64,000 nucleotides of DNA from Rikenellaceae bacterium (GTDB taxonomy: Bacteria; Bacteroidota; Bacteroidia; Bacteroidales; Rikenellaceae), in NCBI GenBank assembly GCA_015060065.1, contig SUZF01000009.1, forward strand, positions 1-64,000. The letters run 5' to 3'. The notes under the pieces were generated by a model that saw only the letters and a list, made by a program, of their open reading frames with translations, searched no databases and was not told where the DNA came from. Made by a program: the position numbers and the translations under genes. Positions 26,149-34,854 of this stretch are shown in pieces. Numbering within the stretch: position 1 is the stretch's first letter; each line of letters opens with the position of its first letter.

Positions 26149-27780
26149 ATGAAAATATTTGAAATAGTTGTGAGATGTCGCTCTAAAATATTGTTGGCAT
26201 TACTGGTGGCTGTTGTACCGTTTTTTGCCTTTGCGCAGTCGCGTGCAAATAGCGAGGAGATGCGCCAACTATCGAAGTTCAACAAGTTTTATAGTTATCT
26301 GGCAGGCCTTTATGTCGATGATGTCGATATGCAGCCTCTGGTCGAGAAGGCAATCGAGAGTATGCTGACCGAACTCGACCCTCATTCGTCGTATATCTCG
26401 GCAAAAGATATGCAGCGCGTGCAGGAGCAACTCGATGGCGAGTTTAGCGGTATTGGCGTAGAGTTCAACGTCTTGCGAGATACGATTTTGGTGGTTAATA
26501 CGATAGCCGGTGCGCCTGCCGAGAGTGTCGGTGTGCGCCCGAATGACCGTATCGTTACTATCGATAACGAGAATGTTGTAGGCATAAAAAGAACCGATGT
26601 CCCCTCCCGCCTTCGCGGAAAAACCGGCTCGAAGGTGCGCGTTGGCATTGTTCGTCACGGCACGGAGGGTGTCTTGGAGTTCGAGATTACGCGCAATAAG
26701 ATTCCGATAAATACGGTCGATGCGGCATACGAAATTGCCAAAGGTGTCGGCTATGTGAAGATTAACCGATTTGGACGTACTACGGTGGAGGAGTTTCAGC
26801 AGGCTGTGTCGTCGCTCGGTCGCCTGCACGGATTGATTCTCGACCTGCGAGGCAACGGAGGAGGACTGCTCGACCAAGCGATAGGCTTGGCAAGCCACTT
26901 CCTGCCGGAGGGTGCAGAGGTGGTCTCGACCGAGGGTCGCGCGGTGCCACAGCAGGTCTATCGCGCACGTAAGGGCGGATATTTTGTCAATGATGCTGTG
27001 GTTGCACTTATTGACGAGACCTCTGCCTCGGCAAGCGAGATTGTTGTCGGAGCGTTGCAGGATTGGGATAGAGGTGTAGTGGTCGGTCGTCCAAGTTTCG
27101 GCAAGGGATTGGTGCAACGTCAGGTGATGCTTAACGATGGCTCGGCAGTGAGATTGACCGTTGCCCGATACCATACCCCCACAGGGCGTGTGATTCAGCG
27201 ACCCTACGAGAATGGCAAGCGAGATGACTACTATAAGGCTCAACGCGCACGTCTGATAGCGAGTGGCAGGGCTGCGGATACGGTCGGACTTGCCGAACTG
27301 CCTACATATAAAACGCTGCGTAATGGGCGTACTGTGCGTGGTGGGGGTGGTATAACGCCCGATGTTACCATAGCACCCGACACGCTCGAAATTACGCCAT
27401 ACCTTATCAAGATAACGGGCAGAGGTGTCGTGGCGGAGTATCTCTATGAGTATCTCGATGCACATCGTGATATTTTGGTCGGTCAATACCCCACTTTCGA
27501 GAAGTTTCGTGACGGGTTTGTGACTACGGATGCGATGCTTGACGAGGTGGTTTCCAAGGCATCGGCAAAAGGAGTTGAGATGAACGCGGAGGAGTTTGAA
27601 CGCTCGAAATCGTTTGTAAAACGACAATTAAAGGCTCTTCTTGCGAGAAATCTATTCTCGGATTCGGCATACTATGAAATCCTCAATTCGGAGGGGGATT
27701 CTGTTCTGAATGAGGGTGTTCGCATAGTGACTGATTGGGCGCGAACAGGGAAAAAGATTCTCGGCGACAGAAAAGAGTGA
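26149..27780 (+). CDS. S41 family C-terminal processing protease (CtpA-like)
   Basis: 543 residues. Signal/anchor (about 12-30, ending AFAQS), N-terminal helical region, PDZ domain (about 95-180, GIGVEFNVLRDTILV), and the S41 tail-protease domain with YVKINRFG, LDLRGNGGGLLDQA, catalytic serine in ETSASASEIVVGAL (about 292-296) and lysine in FGKGLVQ (about 319). Cleaves envelope proteins at the C terminus in the periplasm. About 150 residues after the catalytic core complete the usual Bacteroidetes length. ATG 26149 chosen because the upstream TTG start would fall inside the promoter. Confidence 0.92.
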   Translation: MKIFEIVVRCRSKILLALLVAVVPFFAFAQSRANSEEMRQLSKFNKFYSYLAGLYVDDVDMQPLVEKAIESMLTELDPHSSYISAKDMQRVQEQLDGEFSGIGVEFNVLRDTILVVNTIAGAPAESVGVRPNDRIVTIDNENVVGIKRTDVPSRLRGKTGSKVRVGIVRHGTEGVLEFEITRNKIPINTVDAAYEIAKGVGYVKINRFGRTTVEEFQQAVSSLGRLHGLILDLRGNGGGLLDQAIGLASHFLPEGAEVVSTEGRAVPQQVYRARKGGYFVNDAVVALIDETSASASEIVVGALQDWDRGVVVGRPSFGKGLVQRQVMLNDGSAVRLTVARYHTPTGRVIQRPYENGKRDDYYKAQRARLIASGRAADTVGLAELPTYKTLRNGRTVRGGGGITPDVTIAPDTLEITPYLIKITGRGVVAEYLYEYLDAHRDILVGQYPTFEKFRDGFVTTDAMLDEVVSKASAKGVEMNAEEFERSKSFVKRQLKALLARNLFSDSAYYEILNSEGDSVLNEGVRIVTDWARTGKKILGDRKE

Positions 27781-27817
27781 GATAAATCGGATATTTTTGG
27801 GTTAAAAAGCAATGTTC

Positions 27818-27850
27818 TTTTGGGAGAGTAAGGAAATTTTTATATCTTTG
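27818..27850 (+). promoter_or_regulatory. Promoter of the PUR-family gene
   Basis: TTTTG at 27818-27822, 20 bases, TATCTTTG at 27843-27850. The best two-part match to the Bacteroidetes consensus on the plus strand; start about 27857, leader about 22 bases. Confidence 0.75.
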
Positions 27851-27878
27851 TTCTCCGATAACCCCTAAAAACCAATTT

Positions 27879-28256
27879 ATGAGTCAGAAAAACGAGTCGC
27901 GTACCGACCGAATTGAAGAGTACGGCGAGTATATCCTTTCGCGTACAATTAAGTCTGTTCATCGAACATATTTTCTCGATGTCCGTGCCACCAAGGGCGA
28001 GGACCTCTTCGTTAGCATTACCGAGAGTCGCAAACGTCAGAATCCCGACGGTACGCAATATTATGACCGCCATAAGATTGTCCTCTACAAGGAGGATATC
28101 CGTCGTTTCTGCGAGGAGTTTGGCAATATCGAGAAGTTTCTGAAAGAGAGTCGTCCCCGCTACTTCGAGGCGCATGAAGAGCCTGCGGTTGTCGCTCCGA
28201 AAGGTGCGGAGGAACCACCTATAACCAAGTCGGACTTGGAGTTCGAGGATTTGTAG
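27879..28256 (+). CDS. PUR family DNA/RNA-binding protein (DUF3276)
   Basis: 125 residues. The central part (about 15-95) is a single PUR repeat of the PUR-alpha type, with ILSRTIKSVHRTYFLDVRATKGEDLFVSITESRK and IVLYKEDIRRF. Borrelia and Bacteroidetes PUR proteins bind single-stranded nucleic acid as dimers; the precise role in Bacteroidetes is unsettled. The acidic tail (ITKSDLEFEDL) is typical. Has its own promoter and terminator. Confidence 0.88.
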   Translation: MSQKNESRTDRIEEYGEYILSRTIKSVHRTYFLDVRATKGEDLFVSITESRKRQNPDGTQYYDRHKIVLYKEDIRRFCEEFGNIEKFLKESRPRYFEAHEEPAVVAPKGAEEPPITKSDLEFEDL

Positions 28257-28257
28257 T

Positions 28258-28320
28258 CACGCACGTTGCGTGATTCGAGTGTCTAATCTCTCCTGCCTTT
28301 TGAGGCGGGAGAGATTTTTT
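28258..28320 (+). terminator. Double hairpin terminator after the PUR gene
   Basis: First a small TCACGCA/TGCGTGA hairpin (28258-28274), then AATCTCTCC (28285-28293) with GGAGAGATT (28308-28316) followed by T's. Confidence 0.85.
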
Positions 28321-28470
28321 AGCCATTAGCCATTAGCCAATTGACCCCTCCGGTCTTCGACCACCTCCCCTATTTTAGCCCCCCCCCAATCTTCCCATAA
28401 GCAATCTCCGATTGCACCCTCAATTTCCCCACTCTCCACATAAACGGTCGCAGACCGCGCCCCCATTCTT
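28321..28470. repeat. Composite intergenic repeat (modules B, C, A)
   Basis: Order: AGCCATTAGCCATTAGCC (28321-28338); module C, GACCCCTCCGG...CCACCTCCCC with inner hairpin GGTC-TTC-GACC (28352-28362); a C9 tract (28379-28387); module A hairpins GCAATC-TCC-GATTGC (28401-28415) and CGGTC-GCA-GACCG (28445-28457), separated by CCCCAC/TCCCC-rich spacers. Stem sequences differ from the copies at 57232 and 63683 but still pair. Rest of the gap up to 28616 carries only a promoter -7 and a second C9 tract. Confidence 0.8.
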
Positions 28471-28550
28471 CCAATCCATTTGCCAACAGCCGTTTTTGCT
28501 ATTTTTTTACAAAAAATATGCTTGTGTCAAGAGTTGTCACTGCACCCCTC

Positions 28551-28558
28551 TACTTTTG
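28551..28558 (+). promoter_or_regulatory. -7 element TACTTTTG before the frameshifted gene
   Basis: Perfect TAnnTTTG, 58 bases before the ATG at 28617, with a nine-base C tract (28570-28578) in the predicted leader. The candidate TTG elements (28534, 28522) are at poor spacing. Confidence 0.45.
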
Positions 28559-28616
28559 TATCGACAACGCCCCCCCCCGGACAAAATTTTATTTTAACCA
28601 ATTAAATTTTGTTGTT

Positions 28617-29227
28617 ATGGAGAACATTATTAAGGATGAGAGACAGATCATTAGATTTGTTAGCGAGAGAGAGTTTACGCTCTTTGACAGGCATTATGCG
28701 GTAAGGATGCCGTATATTGAACTCGACTATTTTAGGGTTAAGAACGGAAGTGAACCCGTATTGATGGATATGGAGTTTCATGGTAATCCGGCTGTTCATT
28801 TTGAGAATGCTCAAAAAATGGAGAACTATTCCTGAAGTATGCGCATCGGCTTTATGAAAAACGTAATGTGATTTTGTCTGACAGCCGTCTTTACAATGCT
28901 GCTATTCCTCTTGGTAGTACAACTCTGGGAGAGTATCTGCTATGGTGGAAGAATTACAAATGTTCTCGAGTTGTGGATGCTGATGGTGAGTTGCAGTTGA
29001 TATATGCCATCAGATGTGGCCGCTTCGAGAAGAATCCGGGGTGTATATACGTAGATAAGCAGGGTCGTAGTTTCCTTGTTAATGTGACCACAAGCCCTTG
29101 GGATGCCATGAGGTCGTTGGATGAGGCTAAAACTCTTGCTTCCGGGATGAAGGATTTTCACTACGGTACAATCCAAACGTACACGATTGCGGATGTCGTG
29201 ACAATTCTTTTTGGTGCTGATATGTGA
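28617..29227 (+). pseudogene. Unknown gene interrupted by one frameshift in an A6 run
   Basis: A first frame of 72 codons (MENIIKDERQIIRF to FENAQKMENYS) stops at 28835. A -1 shift at the A6 run (28813-28818) joins it without any stop to a frame reading NGELFLKYAHRLYEKRNV and on through VILSDSRLYNAAIPLG to GADM at 29227, giving about 203 residues. Insertion of one A (A7) would restore a single ORF. I do not recognise the protein; TTLGEYLLWWKNYKCS and IYAIRCGRFEKNPGCIYVD look globular. Composition is more AT-rich than the neighbours, suggesting acquisition. Inactive gene, sequencing error or slippage-expressed gene are all possible. Confidence 0.65.
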
Positions 29228-29267
29228 CATTTCGTTGTTTGTCGTATTTGTAAAGTGTTTTTTTTGT

Positions 29268-29297
29268 GGCTCTCCCATCGTAGGGAGGGCTTTTTTG
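29268..29297 (+). terminator. Terminator after the frameshifted gene
   Basis: GGCTCTCCC (29269-29277) pairs, with one G-T wobble, with GGGAGGGC (29283-29290), followed by T6. An intact terminator argues that the gene was once a working transcription unit. Confidence 0.8.
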
Positions 29298-29311
29298 TCT
29301 TGCGGGTAAAA

Positions 29312-29345
29312 TAATTGTCATTTATCAATTGTCAATTATCAATTA
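29312..29345. repeat. AT-rich interspersed repeat upstream of aroE
   Basis: AATTGTCATTTATCAATTGTCAATTATCAATTA-type run; its TTG at 29329-29331 is correctly placed as the aroE -33 element. Confidence 0.75.
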
Positions 29346-29359
29346 GTTTTCTACCTTTG
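29329..29359 (+). promoter_or_regulatory. aroE promoter
   Basis: TTG at 29329-29331, 20 bases, TACCTTTG at 29352-29359 (perfect). The -7 is contained in the left arm of a 14-bp-arm palindrome. Confidence 0.65.
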
Positions 29360-29380
29360 TGTAAAGCAAAGGTAGAAAAC
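29346..29380. promoter_or_regulatory. Perfect palindrome over the aroE promoter and start
   Basis: GTTTTCTACCTTTG (29346-29359), 7-base loop, CAAAGGTAGAAAAC (29367-29380), ending one base before the aroE ATG at 29382. Could be a dimeric operator or a leader hairpin covering the ribosome entry site. It also puts a TACCTTTG on each strand. Confidence 0.7.
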
Positions 29381-29381
29381 A

Positions 29382-30113
29382 ATGAAACACTACGGATTGA
29401 TAGGTTGCCCTCTCGGACACTCTGCATCGGCTCGATACTTTACCGCCAAGTTTGAGCGTGAGGCTATTGATGCCGAATATAGTCTATATGAACTGCCTGA
29501 TATCGGTGCAGTTGATGCGATGTTGCCTGCTGATATCGAGGGATTTAATGTGACTATACCCTACAAACGCGAGATTATCCCTCTGCTCGACGAGGTGTCA
29601 CCGGAGGCGCAGGCTGTGGGTGCTGTGAATTGCGTGAAGTGTCACGATGGAGTTCGCACGGGCTACAATACCGATGTGGTCGGCATCCGCCACTCGCTCG
29701 ATAAGTTGCTGGGTAGCGAGGAGGGTGTGAAGGCTCTGGTACTTGGTACGGGAGGCGCTTCGCAGGCGGTACAGTATGTGCTGGCAGAGCGCGGAATTGA
29801 GTTTCTTATCGTGTCGCGCGATGCAACGAAGGGAAATCTTACCTACGACGACCTCACGCCTGCCATCGTGGCGGAGTATCGTCTGATAATCAACGCTACA
29901 CCCGTTGGAATGTACCCGCACACCGACGAAGCCCCGGCACTACCCTACGAGGCTCTCACGGGAGCAAACCTGCTCTTCGACACAATCTATAACCCTGCAC
30001 GCACGGAGTTTCTTGCTCGCGGAGAGCGTGCCGGAGCGCAGACTATCAATGGCGAGGCTATGTTCGAGGCACAAGCCGAGGCGTCGTGGAAAATATGGAC
30101 AGCAGGTCGTTAG
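29382..30113 (+). CDS. aroE: Shikimate dehydrogenase
   Basis: 243 residues. NADPH-dependent reduction of 3-dehydroshikimate in chorismate synthesis. Substrate loop GCPLGHSASARYFT (about 8-21), NVTIPYK (about 58-64, catalytic lysine), AVNCVK, NTDVVGI, the nucleotide loop LGTGGASQAVQYVL (about 124-137) and INATPVGMYP. About 25 residues shorter than the E. coli enzyme, as usual in Bacteroidetes. Stand-alone gene. Confidence 0.94.
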   Translation: MKHYGLIGCPLGHSASARYFTAKFEREAIDAEYSLYELPDIGAVDAMLPADIEGFNVTIPYKREIIPLLDEVSPEAQAVGAVNCVKCHDGVRTGYNTDVVGIRHSLDKLLGSEEGVKALVLGTGGASQAVQYVLAERGIEFLIVSRDATKGNLTYDDLTPAIVAEYRLIINATPVGMYPHTDEAPALPYEALTGANLLFDTIYNPARTEFLARGERAGAQTINGEAMFEAQAEASWKIWTAGR

Positions 30114-30168
30114 CCATTGGCTATTAACCGTTAGCCATTATCAATTATCAATTCTCATTGAGAATTGA
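30112..30168. repeat. GCCATTGGCTATTAACC / AT-rich repeat between aroE and the DUF2007 gene
   Basis: TTAGCCATTGGCTATTAACCGTTAGCC followed by the CAATTATCAATT type. It ends in the 19-base palindrome CAATTCTCATTGAGAATTG (30149-30167), which could serve as a weak shared terminator of the convergent genes. Confidence 0.65.
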
Positions 30169-30171
30169 GGC

Positions 30172-30378
30172 TCATCTCTGCAACAGCAGCCCTTTCGCCT
30201 GCTCTAAATCCTCTTCACAGACCATCAATCGGCACGGCACTGCCGGTGGATAGAGTGTGGACATAAACTCGTTTTCGAGTTCGGTGTAGATGCCTGCGCT
30301 CGTGAGGAGCGACTTTGCCAATTCAGCCTCCATGGGCGAATTGTACTCTGCCAAAACAACTAAAATTCTATCTTCCAT
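30172..30378 (-). CDS. DUF2007 family protein
   Basis: 68 residues, MEDRILVVLAEYNSPMEAELAKSLL start. The pattern of an ACT-like beta-alpha-beta fold with EAELAKSLLTSAGI and LMVCEEDLEQAKGLL near the end is typical of DUF2007, sometimes called putative signal-transducing proteins; function unknown. An eight-codon upstream extension to 30402 exists but lacks resemblance to the family. Confidence 0.7.
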   Translation of the reverse strand: MEDRILVVLAEYNSPMEAELAKSLLTSAGIYTELENEFMSTLYPPAVPCRLMVCEEDLEQAKGLLLQR

Positions 30379-30487
30379 AGTCAGAGAGTTTTTGGTTACC
30401 ATAAAGTTATGAAATATTTTTTGAATTATCGAAAATTTTGTTGATAAATTTGCAATACTCTTGCCGAGAAATTCAATTTAATATAAG

Positions 30488-30495
30488 TATATTTG
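30488..30495 (+). promoter_or_regulatory. dnaE -7 element TATATTTG
   Basis: Perfect TAnnTTTG, 28 bases before the ATG at 30523; nearest TTG (30461) is 24 bases upstream, longer than ideal. It lies within the longer reading frame, supporting the internal start. Confidence 0.5.
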
Positions 30496-30522
30496 TACGG
30501 AATAATTAAAACTGCGATACCG

Positions 30523-33500
30523 ATGATTGATTTCGTACATCTTCACGTCCATTCTCAATACTCGATTCTCGACGGTCAGGCGAGCATACAGCGCCTTGTG
30601 GATAAATCTTTGGCTGATGAGATGCGCGGAATCGCATTGACCGACCACGGTAATATGTTCGGTGTTAAAGAGTTCTGGAACTACGTCAATAAGGTTAATG
30701 GAGCCAAGGTCGAGCGCGAGCAACGACTCAAAAAACTGCTCGATGCGATGCTCGCCCTCCAAGCGGAGCATAGCGACCTCGATGCCTATTTAGCGCAGCA
30801 GGAGGCAGAGGAGAAGCAGATTAAGGACTCTGTCGCAGCCGAGCAGAAGAAAAATAAGGAGTTCGAGCCTACTGCCGAGCAGGAGAAACGACTTGGCGAA
30901 CTCGCTGCCCTCATAGCCAAAATCAAGGATATGAAGAAGGAGTTCGGGTACGATGCAGTCAAGGCTCGCGAGATAATCATCGAATCCGAGAATAAACCGC
31001 CATTCAAACCCATTATTGGCAGTGAGGTCTATGTTGCACGTCGCGGTATGACCCGTAAGGAGGGCAAGGAGGACCAGAGTGGTTATCACCTTATCCTGCT
31101 GGCAAAGAATCTGAAAGGATACAAGAACCTTATCAAGATAGTTTCGAAGGCATGGACCGCCGGATTCTATATGCGCCCGCGTACCGACCATGCCGAACTC
31201 GAAAAGTATCACGAGGGTCTTATCTGTTGCTCCGCATGTTTGGGTGGCGAGATTCCGAAGTTGGTAACATCAGGCAGGTTGCAGGAGGCGGAGGAGGCTG
31301 TGCTGTGGCACAAGAGAGTCTTCGGCGATGACTACTACCTCGAATTGCAACTCCATAAGGCTACGGTCGAGCGAGCCAATCACGAGGCATACGAAATGCA
31401 GGTCGAGGTGAATCAACACCTTGTCGAGTTCGCGCGTAAGCACGATGTGAAACTCGTCTGCACGAATGATGTCCATTTTATCGACGAAGACGATGCCGAG
31501 GCGCACGACCACCTGATTTGCCTCAATACGGGCAAGGATTTGGATGACCCGAAGCGAATGCTCTACTCGAAGCAGGAGTGGCTCAAAACCCGCGCAGAGA
31601 TGAACGAGGTCTTTGCGGAGTACCCCGAAGCCCTTGCCAATACGATGGAGGTGTTCGATAAGGTCGAGACCTACTCTATCGACCACGCCCCGATTATGCC
31701 GGTATTCCCCATCCCTGCCGACTTCGGCACCGAGGAGGAGTATCGCGCAAAGTTCAGCGAGCAAGACCTCTTCGAGGAGTTTACGCGCGACGAGAATGGC
31801 AATGAGGTGATGTCGGAGGCGGATGCGAAGAAGAAAATCGACAAACTTGGAGGCTGTGACCGCCTCTACCGAATAAAACTCGAAGCCGACTACCTCGCCA
31901 AACTGACGATGGACGGAGCCGCGAAACGCTACCCTATGCCCCTTTCGGAGGAGATTGCCGAGCGATTGAAGTTCGAGTTGCACATTATGAAGACGATGGG
32001 TTTTCCGGGCTACTTCCTTATCGTGCAGGACTTTATTGCCGCTGCGCGTGATAAACTCGATGTGTGGGTAGGTCCGGGCCGTGGCTCGGCAGCCGGCTCG
32101 GCTGTGGCTTACTGCTTGGGAATCACGCAGATTGACCCTATAAAATACGACTTGCTGTTTGAGCGATTCCTCAATCCTGACCGTATCTCGTTGCCCGATA
32201 TCGATATCGACTTCGACGATGAGGGTCGTGGCAGAGTGCTGAATTGGGTTACGGAGAAGTATGGCAAGGAGAAGGTGGCGCATATCATCACCTACGGTAC
32301 GATGGCGACCAAGATGGTGTTGAAGGATGTGGCGCGTGTGCAAAAACTGCCCCTTGCCGAGTCGGATAAGTTGTGTAAATTGATTCCGGCACGTATCCCC
32401 GACCCGAAGGATAAGGAGAAGACTCTGAAAGTAAATCTCAAAAACTCGATTGCGGCAGTGCCGGAGTTGCAGGAGGCCGAAAATTCGGAAGATCCGATTA
32501 TGCGCGACACGATAAAGTATGCGCGTAAGTTGGAGGGTAACGTGCGTGGTACGGGAACACACGCCTGCGGTACGATTATCTGCCGTGACGATATTACCGA
32601 TTGGGTGCCGGTATCAACCGCTGATGATAAGGAGACTGGCGAGAAGATGCTCGTGACGCAATACGAAGGCTCGGTTATTGAGGATACAGGCCTTATCAAG
32701 ATGGACTTCCTTGGGTTGAAGAACCTGACGATTATGAAGGATGCGGTCGAGAATATACGCCGCATCAAGGGCGTGGAGGTCGATATCGACCGTATCCCTA
32801 TTGATGACCCTGCGACATATAAACTCTACTGCGACGGCCGCACCATCGGTACGTTCCAGTTCGAGTCGGCAGGTATGCAGAAGTATCTTCGCGAGTTGAA
32901 GCCTTCGGTGTTCGAGGACCTTATCGCGATGAATGCCCTCTATCGTCCGGGCCCGATGGATTATATCCCCGACTTTATCGACCGTAAGCAGGGACGTAAG
33001 CCTATCGAGTACGATATCCCGATTATGGAGAAGTACTTGAAGGATACCTATGGCATTACTGTCTATCAGGAGCAGGTCATGTTGCTCTCACGCCTGCTCG
33101 GAGGATTTACGCGAGGCGAGTCCGACACGCTGCGTAAGGCGATGGGTAAGAAGATTAAATCCAAGTTGGACGAGTTGAAGCCCAAGTTTATCAATGGCGG
33201 TGTGGCTAATGGCCATAATCGCAAGGTGCTGAATAAGATTTGGAGGGATTGGGAGAAGTTCGCATCCTACGCCTTCAACAAGTCGCACGCAACCTGCTAC
33301 TCGTGGGTGGCATACCAGACGGCTTACCTCAAAGCCAACTTCCCGTCGGAGTATATGGCGGCTCTGTTGAGTAGCAATATCAACGACATTACAACGCTTA
33401 CGGACTATATGAGCGAGTGTAAGTCGATGGGTATCAATGTGCTGAATCCCGATGTTAATGAGTCTATGCAGCGATTCTCTTCTAATGAGAAGGGCGATAT

Positions 33501-34512
33501 CCGCTTTGGCTTGGCGGCGATTAAGGGTGTAGGCGAGGCTGCGGCATTGTCGATAATCGAGGAGCGTAGTCGTAATGGTCGCTATAAGGATATCTACGAT
33601 TTTGTTGAGCGTGTGAACTACTCGGTGGTCAATCGTAAGTGTATGGAGAATATCGCCTATGCGGGCGGTTTTGACTCGCTTTGTGACTTCTCGCGTAGCA
33701 AGTTCTTTGCAACCGATGCTTCGGGTGCAACCTTCCTCGAACTACTGATGCGCTATGGTCAGCGTTGCGTTGTCGAGAGGCAGAATGCCCAGCAGAGCCT
33801 CTTTGGAGGCGATTCGGGTACGGTCGATTTGCAGCGACCCACTCTGCCCGTGTGTGAGGATTGGAATAATCTCGAAGGTCTGAAAAAGGAGAAGGATGTT
33901 ATCGGTCTTTATCTTTCGTCGCATCCGTTGGATGAGTATCGCATAGTTATTGATAATATGTGCAATACCGAGTTGCCGGAGTTGGATAATCTCTCACCGC
34001 TCGAAGGTCGTGAGGTCGCTGTGGCTGGTATTGTTACGGGTGTCGATATGCGAACTACGAAGGATGGCCGCCCATGGGGGCGTGTGAAGTTGGAAGGTTA
34101 TTCCGGTGCGCACGAATTTACCTTCTTCTCAAAGGATTTCGAGAAGTTCCGCCAATACATCTTTCCGGACTACTACCTCTGCCTTCGCGGTAAGGTGCAG
34201 AAGCGACCCTATGGCAAGGACCCCAACGAGTTGGAGTTCCGCATAAGTTCGATTACGCCCCTTGCGGATATGCGCGATGCTGTTAAGGAGGTAACCATTA
34301 CCCTTTCGCTGAACGACATCCGCCCCGAACTTATCAAGGAGTTGGTTGCCGTGGTGAAGAAGTCGAAGGGCAAGGCGACCTTGCGTATTACAGTGGTCGA
34401 TGAGGCGGAGTATGTGACATTGCGCCACTTCTCGCGCACGGTAAGGGTCGGAATAACCAATGAACTGGTGGATTTTTTACGACATAATGGATTGAAATAC
34501 ACTATATCATAA
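30523..34512 (+). CDS. dnaE: DNA polymerase III subunit alpha
   Basis: 1329 residues. Replicative polymerase. N-terminal PHP domain (HLHVHSQYS with metal histidines, TDHGNMFG), palm catalytic aspartates in SLPDIDIDFDDEGRG (about 558-565), WVGPGRGSAAGS, fingers with MYQEQVM-type VYQEQVMLLSRLLGGF, NKSHATCYSWVAYQTAYLKANFP, helix-hairpin-helix (GLAAIKGVGEAAALSI), then an OB fold and C-terminal domain. The PHP domain carries an insertion of about 105 charged residues (about 48-150, coiled-coil-like) after KEFWNYV, which I know from other Bacteroidetes DnaE. Start MIDFVHLH; ten upstream codons overlap the promoter. Confidence 0.96.
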   Translation: MIDFVHLHVHSQYSILDGQASIQRLVDKSLADEMRGIALTDHGNMFGVKEFWNYVNKVNGAKVEREQRLKKLLDAMLALQAEHSDLDAYLAQQEAEEKQIKDSVAAEQKKNKEFEPTAEQEKRLGELAALIAKIKDMKKEFGYDAVKAREIIIESENKPPFKPIIGSEVYVARRGMTRKEGKEDQSGYHLILLAKNLKGYKNLIKIVSKAWTAGFYMRPRTDHAELEKYHEGLICCSACLGGEIPKLVTSGRLQEAEEAVLWHKRVFGDDYYLELQLHKATVERANHEAYEMQVEVNQHLVEFARKHDVKLVCTNDVHFIDEDDAEAHDHLICLNTGKDLDDPKRMLYSKQEWLKTRAEMNEVFAEYPEALANTMEVFDKVETYSIDHAPIMPVFPIPADFGTEEEYRAKFSEQDLFEEFTRDENGNEVMSEADAKKKIDKLGGCDRLYRIKLEADYLAKLTMDGAAKRYPMPLSEEIAERLKFELHIMKTMGFPGYFLIVQDFIAAARDKLDVWVGPGRGSAAGSAVAYCLGITQIDPIKYDLLFERFLNPDRISLPDIDIDFDDEGRGRVLNWVTEKYGKEKVAHIITYGTMATKMVLKDVARVQKLPLAESDKLCKLIPARIPDPKDKEKTLKVNLKNSIAAVPELQEAENSEDPIMRDTIKYARKLEGNVRGTGTHACGTIICRDDITDWVPVSTADDKETGEKMLVTQYEGSVIEDTGLIKMDFLGLKNLTIMKDAVENIRRIKGVEVDIDRIPIDDPATYKLYCDGRTIGTFQFESAGMQKYLRELKPSVFEDLIAMNALYRPGPMDYIPDFIDRKQGRKPIEYDIPIMEKYLKDTYGITVYQEQVMLLSRLLGGFTRGESDTLRKAMGKKIKSKLDELKPKFINGGVANGHNRKVLNKIWRDWEKFASYAFNKSHATCYSWVAYQTAYLKANFPSEYMAALLSSNINDITTLTDYMSECKSMGINVLNPDVNESMQRFSSNEKGDIRFGLAAIKGVGEAAALSIIEERSRNGRYKDIYDFVERVNYSVVNRKCMENIAYAGGFDSLCDFSRSKFFATDASGATFLELLMRYGQRCVVERQNAQQSLFGGDSGTVDLQRPTLPVCEDWNNLEGLKKEKDVIGLYLSSHPLDEYRIVIDNMCNTELPELDNLSPLEGREVAVAGIVTGVDMRTTKDGRPWGRVKLEGYSGAHEFTFFSKDFEKFRQYIFPDYYLCLRGKVQKRPYGKDPNELEFRISSITPLADMRDAVKEVTITLSLNDIRPELIKELVAVVKKSKGKATLRITVVDEAEYVTLRHFSRTVRVGITNELVDFLRHNGLKYTIS

Positions 34513-34539
34513 ATATTAACTAAATAAAAACTTAAAGTT

Positions 34540-34854
34540 ATGGCATTACAGATTACAAATGAGAACTACGCATCAGTTCTTGCATCGGGTCAGCCGGTGG
34601 TTATCGATTTTTGGGCAGAGTGGTGTGGTCCCTGCCGTATGATTGCCCCCATCGTGGAGGAACTCGCAGCCGAGTATGAAGGCAAGGTTGTGATTGGCAA
34701 GTGCGATGTGGATGACAACGACGATATCGTTGCCGAGTACAAGGTGCGCAACATCCCGACTCTCGTATTTATCAAGGGTGGCGAGGTTGTTGATAAGCAC
34801 GTCGGAGCGATTAGTAAGGATGCGTTGAAGGTTAAGATCGACGCCCTTCTGTAA
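34540..34854 (+). CDS. trxA: Thioredoxin
   Basis: 104 residues. Cytoplasmic disulfide reductant; active site WCGPC at about 28-32, cis-proline in RNIPTLVFIKGG (about 73). Complete, normal length. It lies 27 bases downstream of dnaE and may be co-transcribed with it. Confidence 0.95.
   Translation: MALQITNENYASVLASGQPVVIDFWAEWCGPCRMIAPIVEELAAEYEGKVVIGKCDVDDNDDIVAEYKVRNIPTLVFIKGGEVVDKHVGAISKDALKVKIDALL

Noticed and set aside
28813..28820. Classical X-XXY-YYZ slippery heptamer at the frameshift
   Set aside because: In the zero frame the site reads CAA AAA ATG, which allows slippage of one lysine tRNA only, not the tandem slip of a typical programmed site; an indel is simpler.
28257..29381. Insertion sequence or prophage remnant
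   Set aside because: No transposase, integrase or terminal inverted repeats are visible, only repeats and one broken unknown gene.
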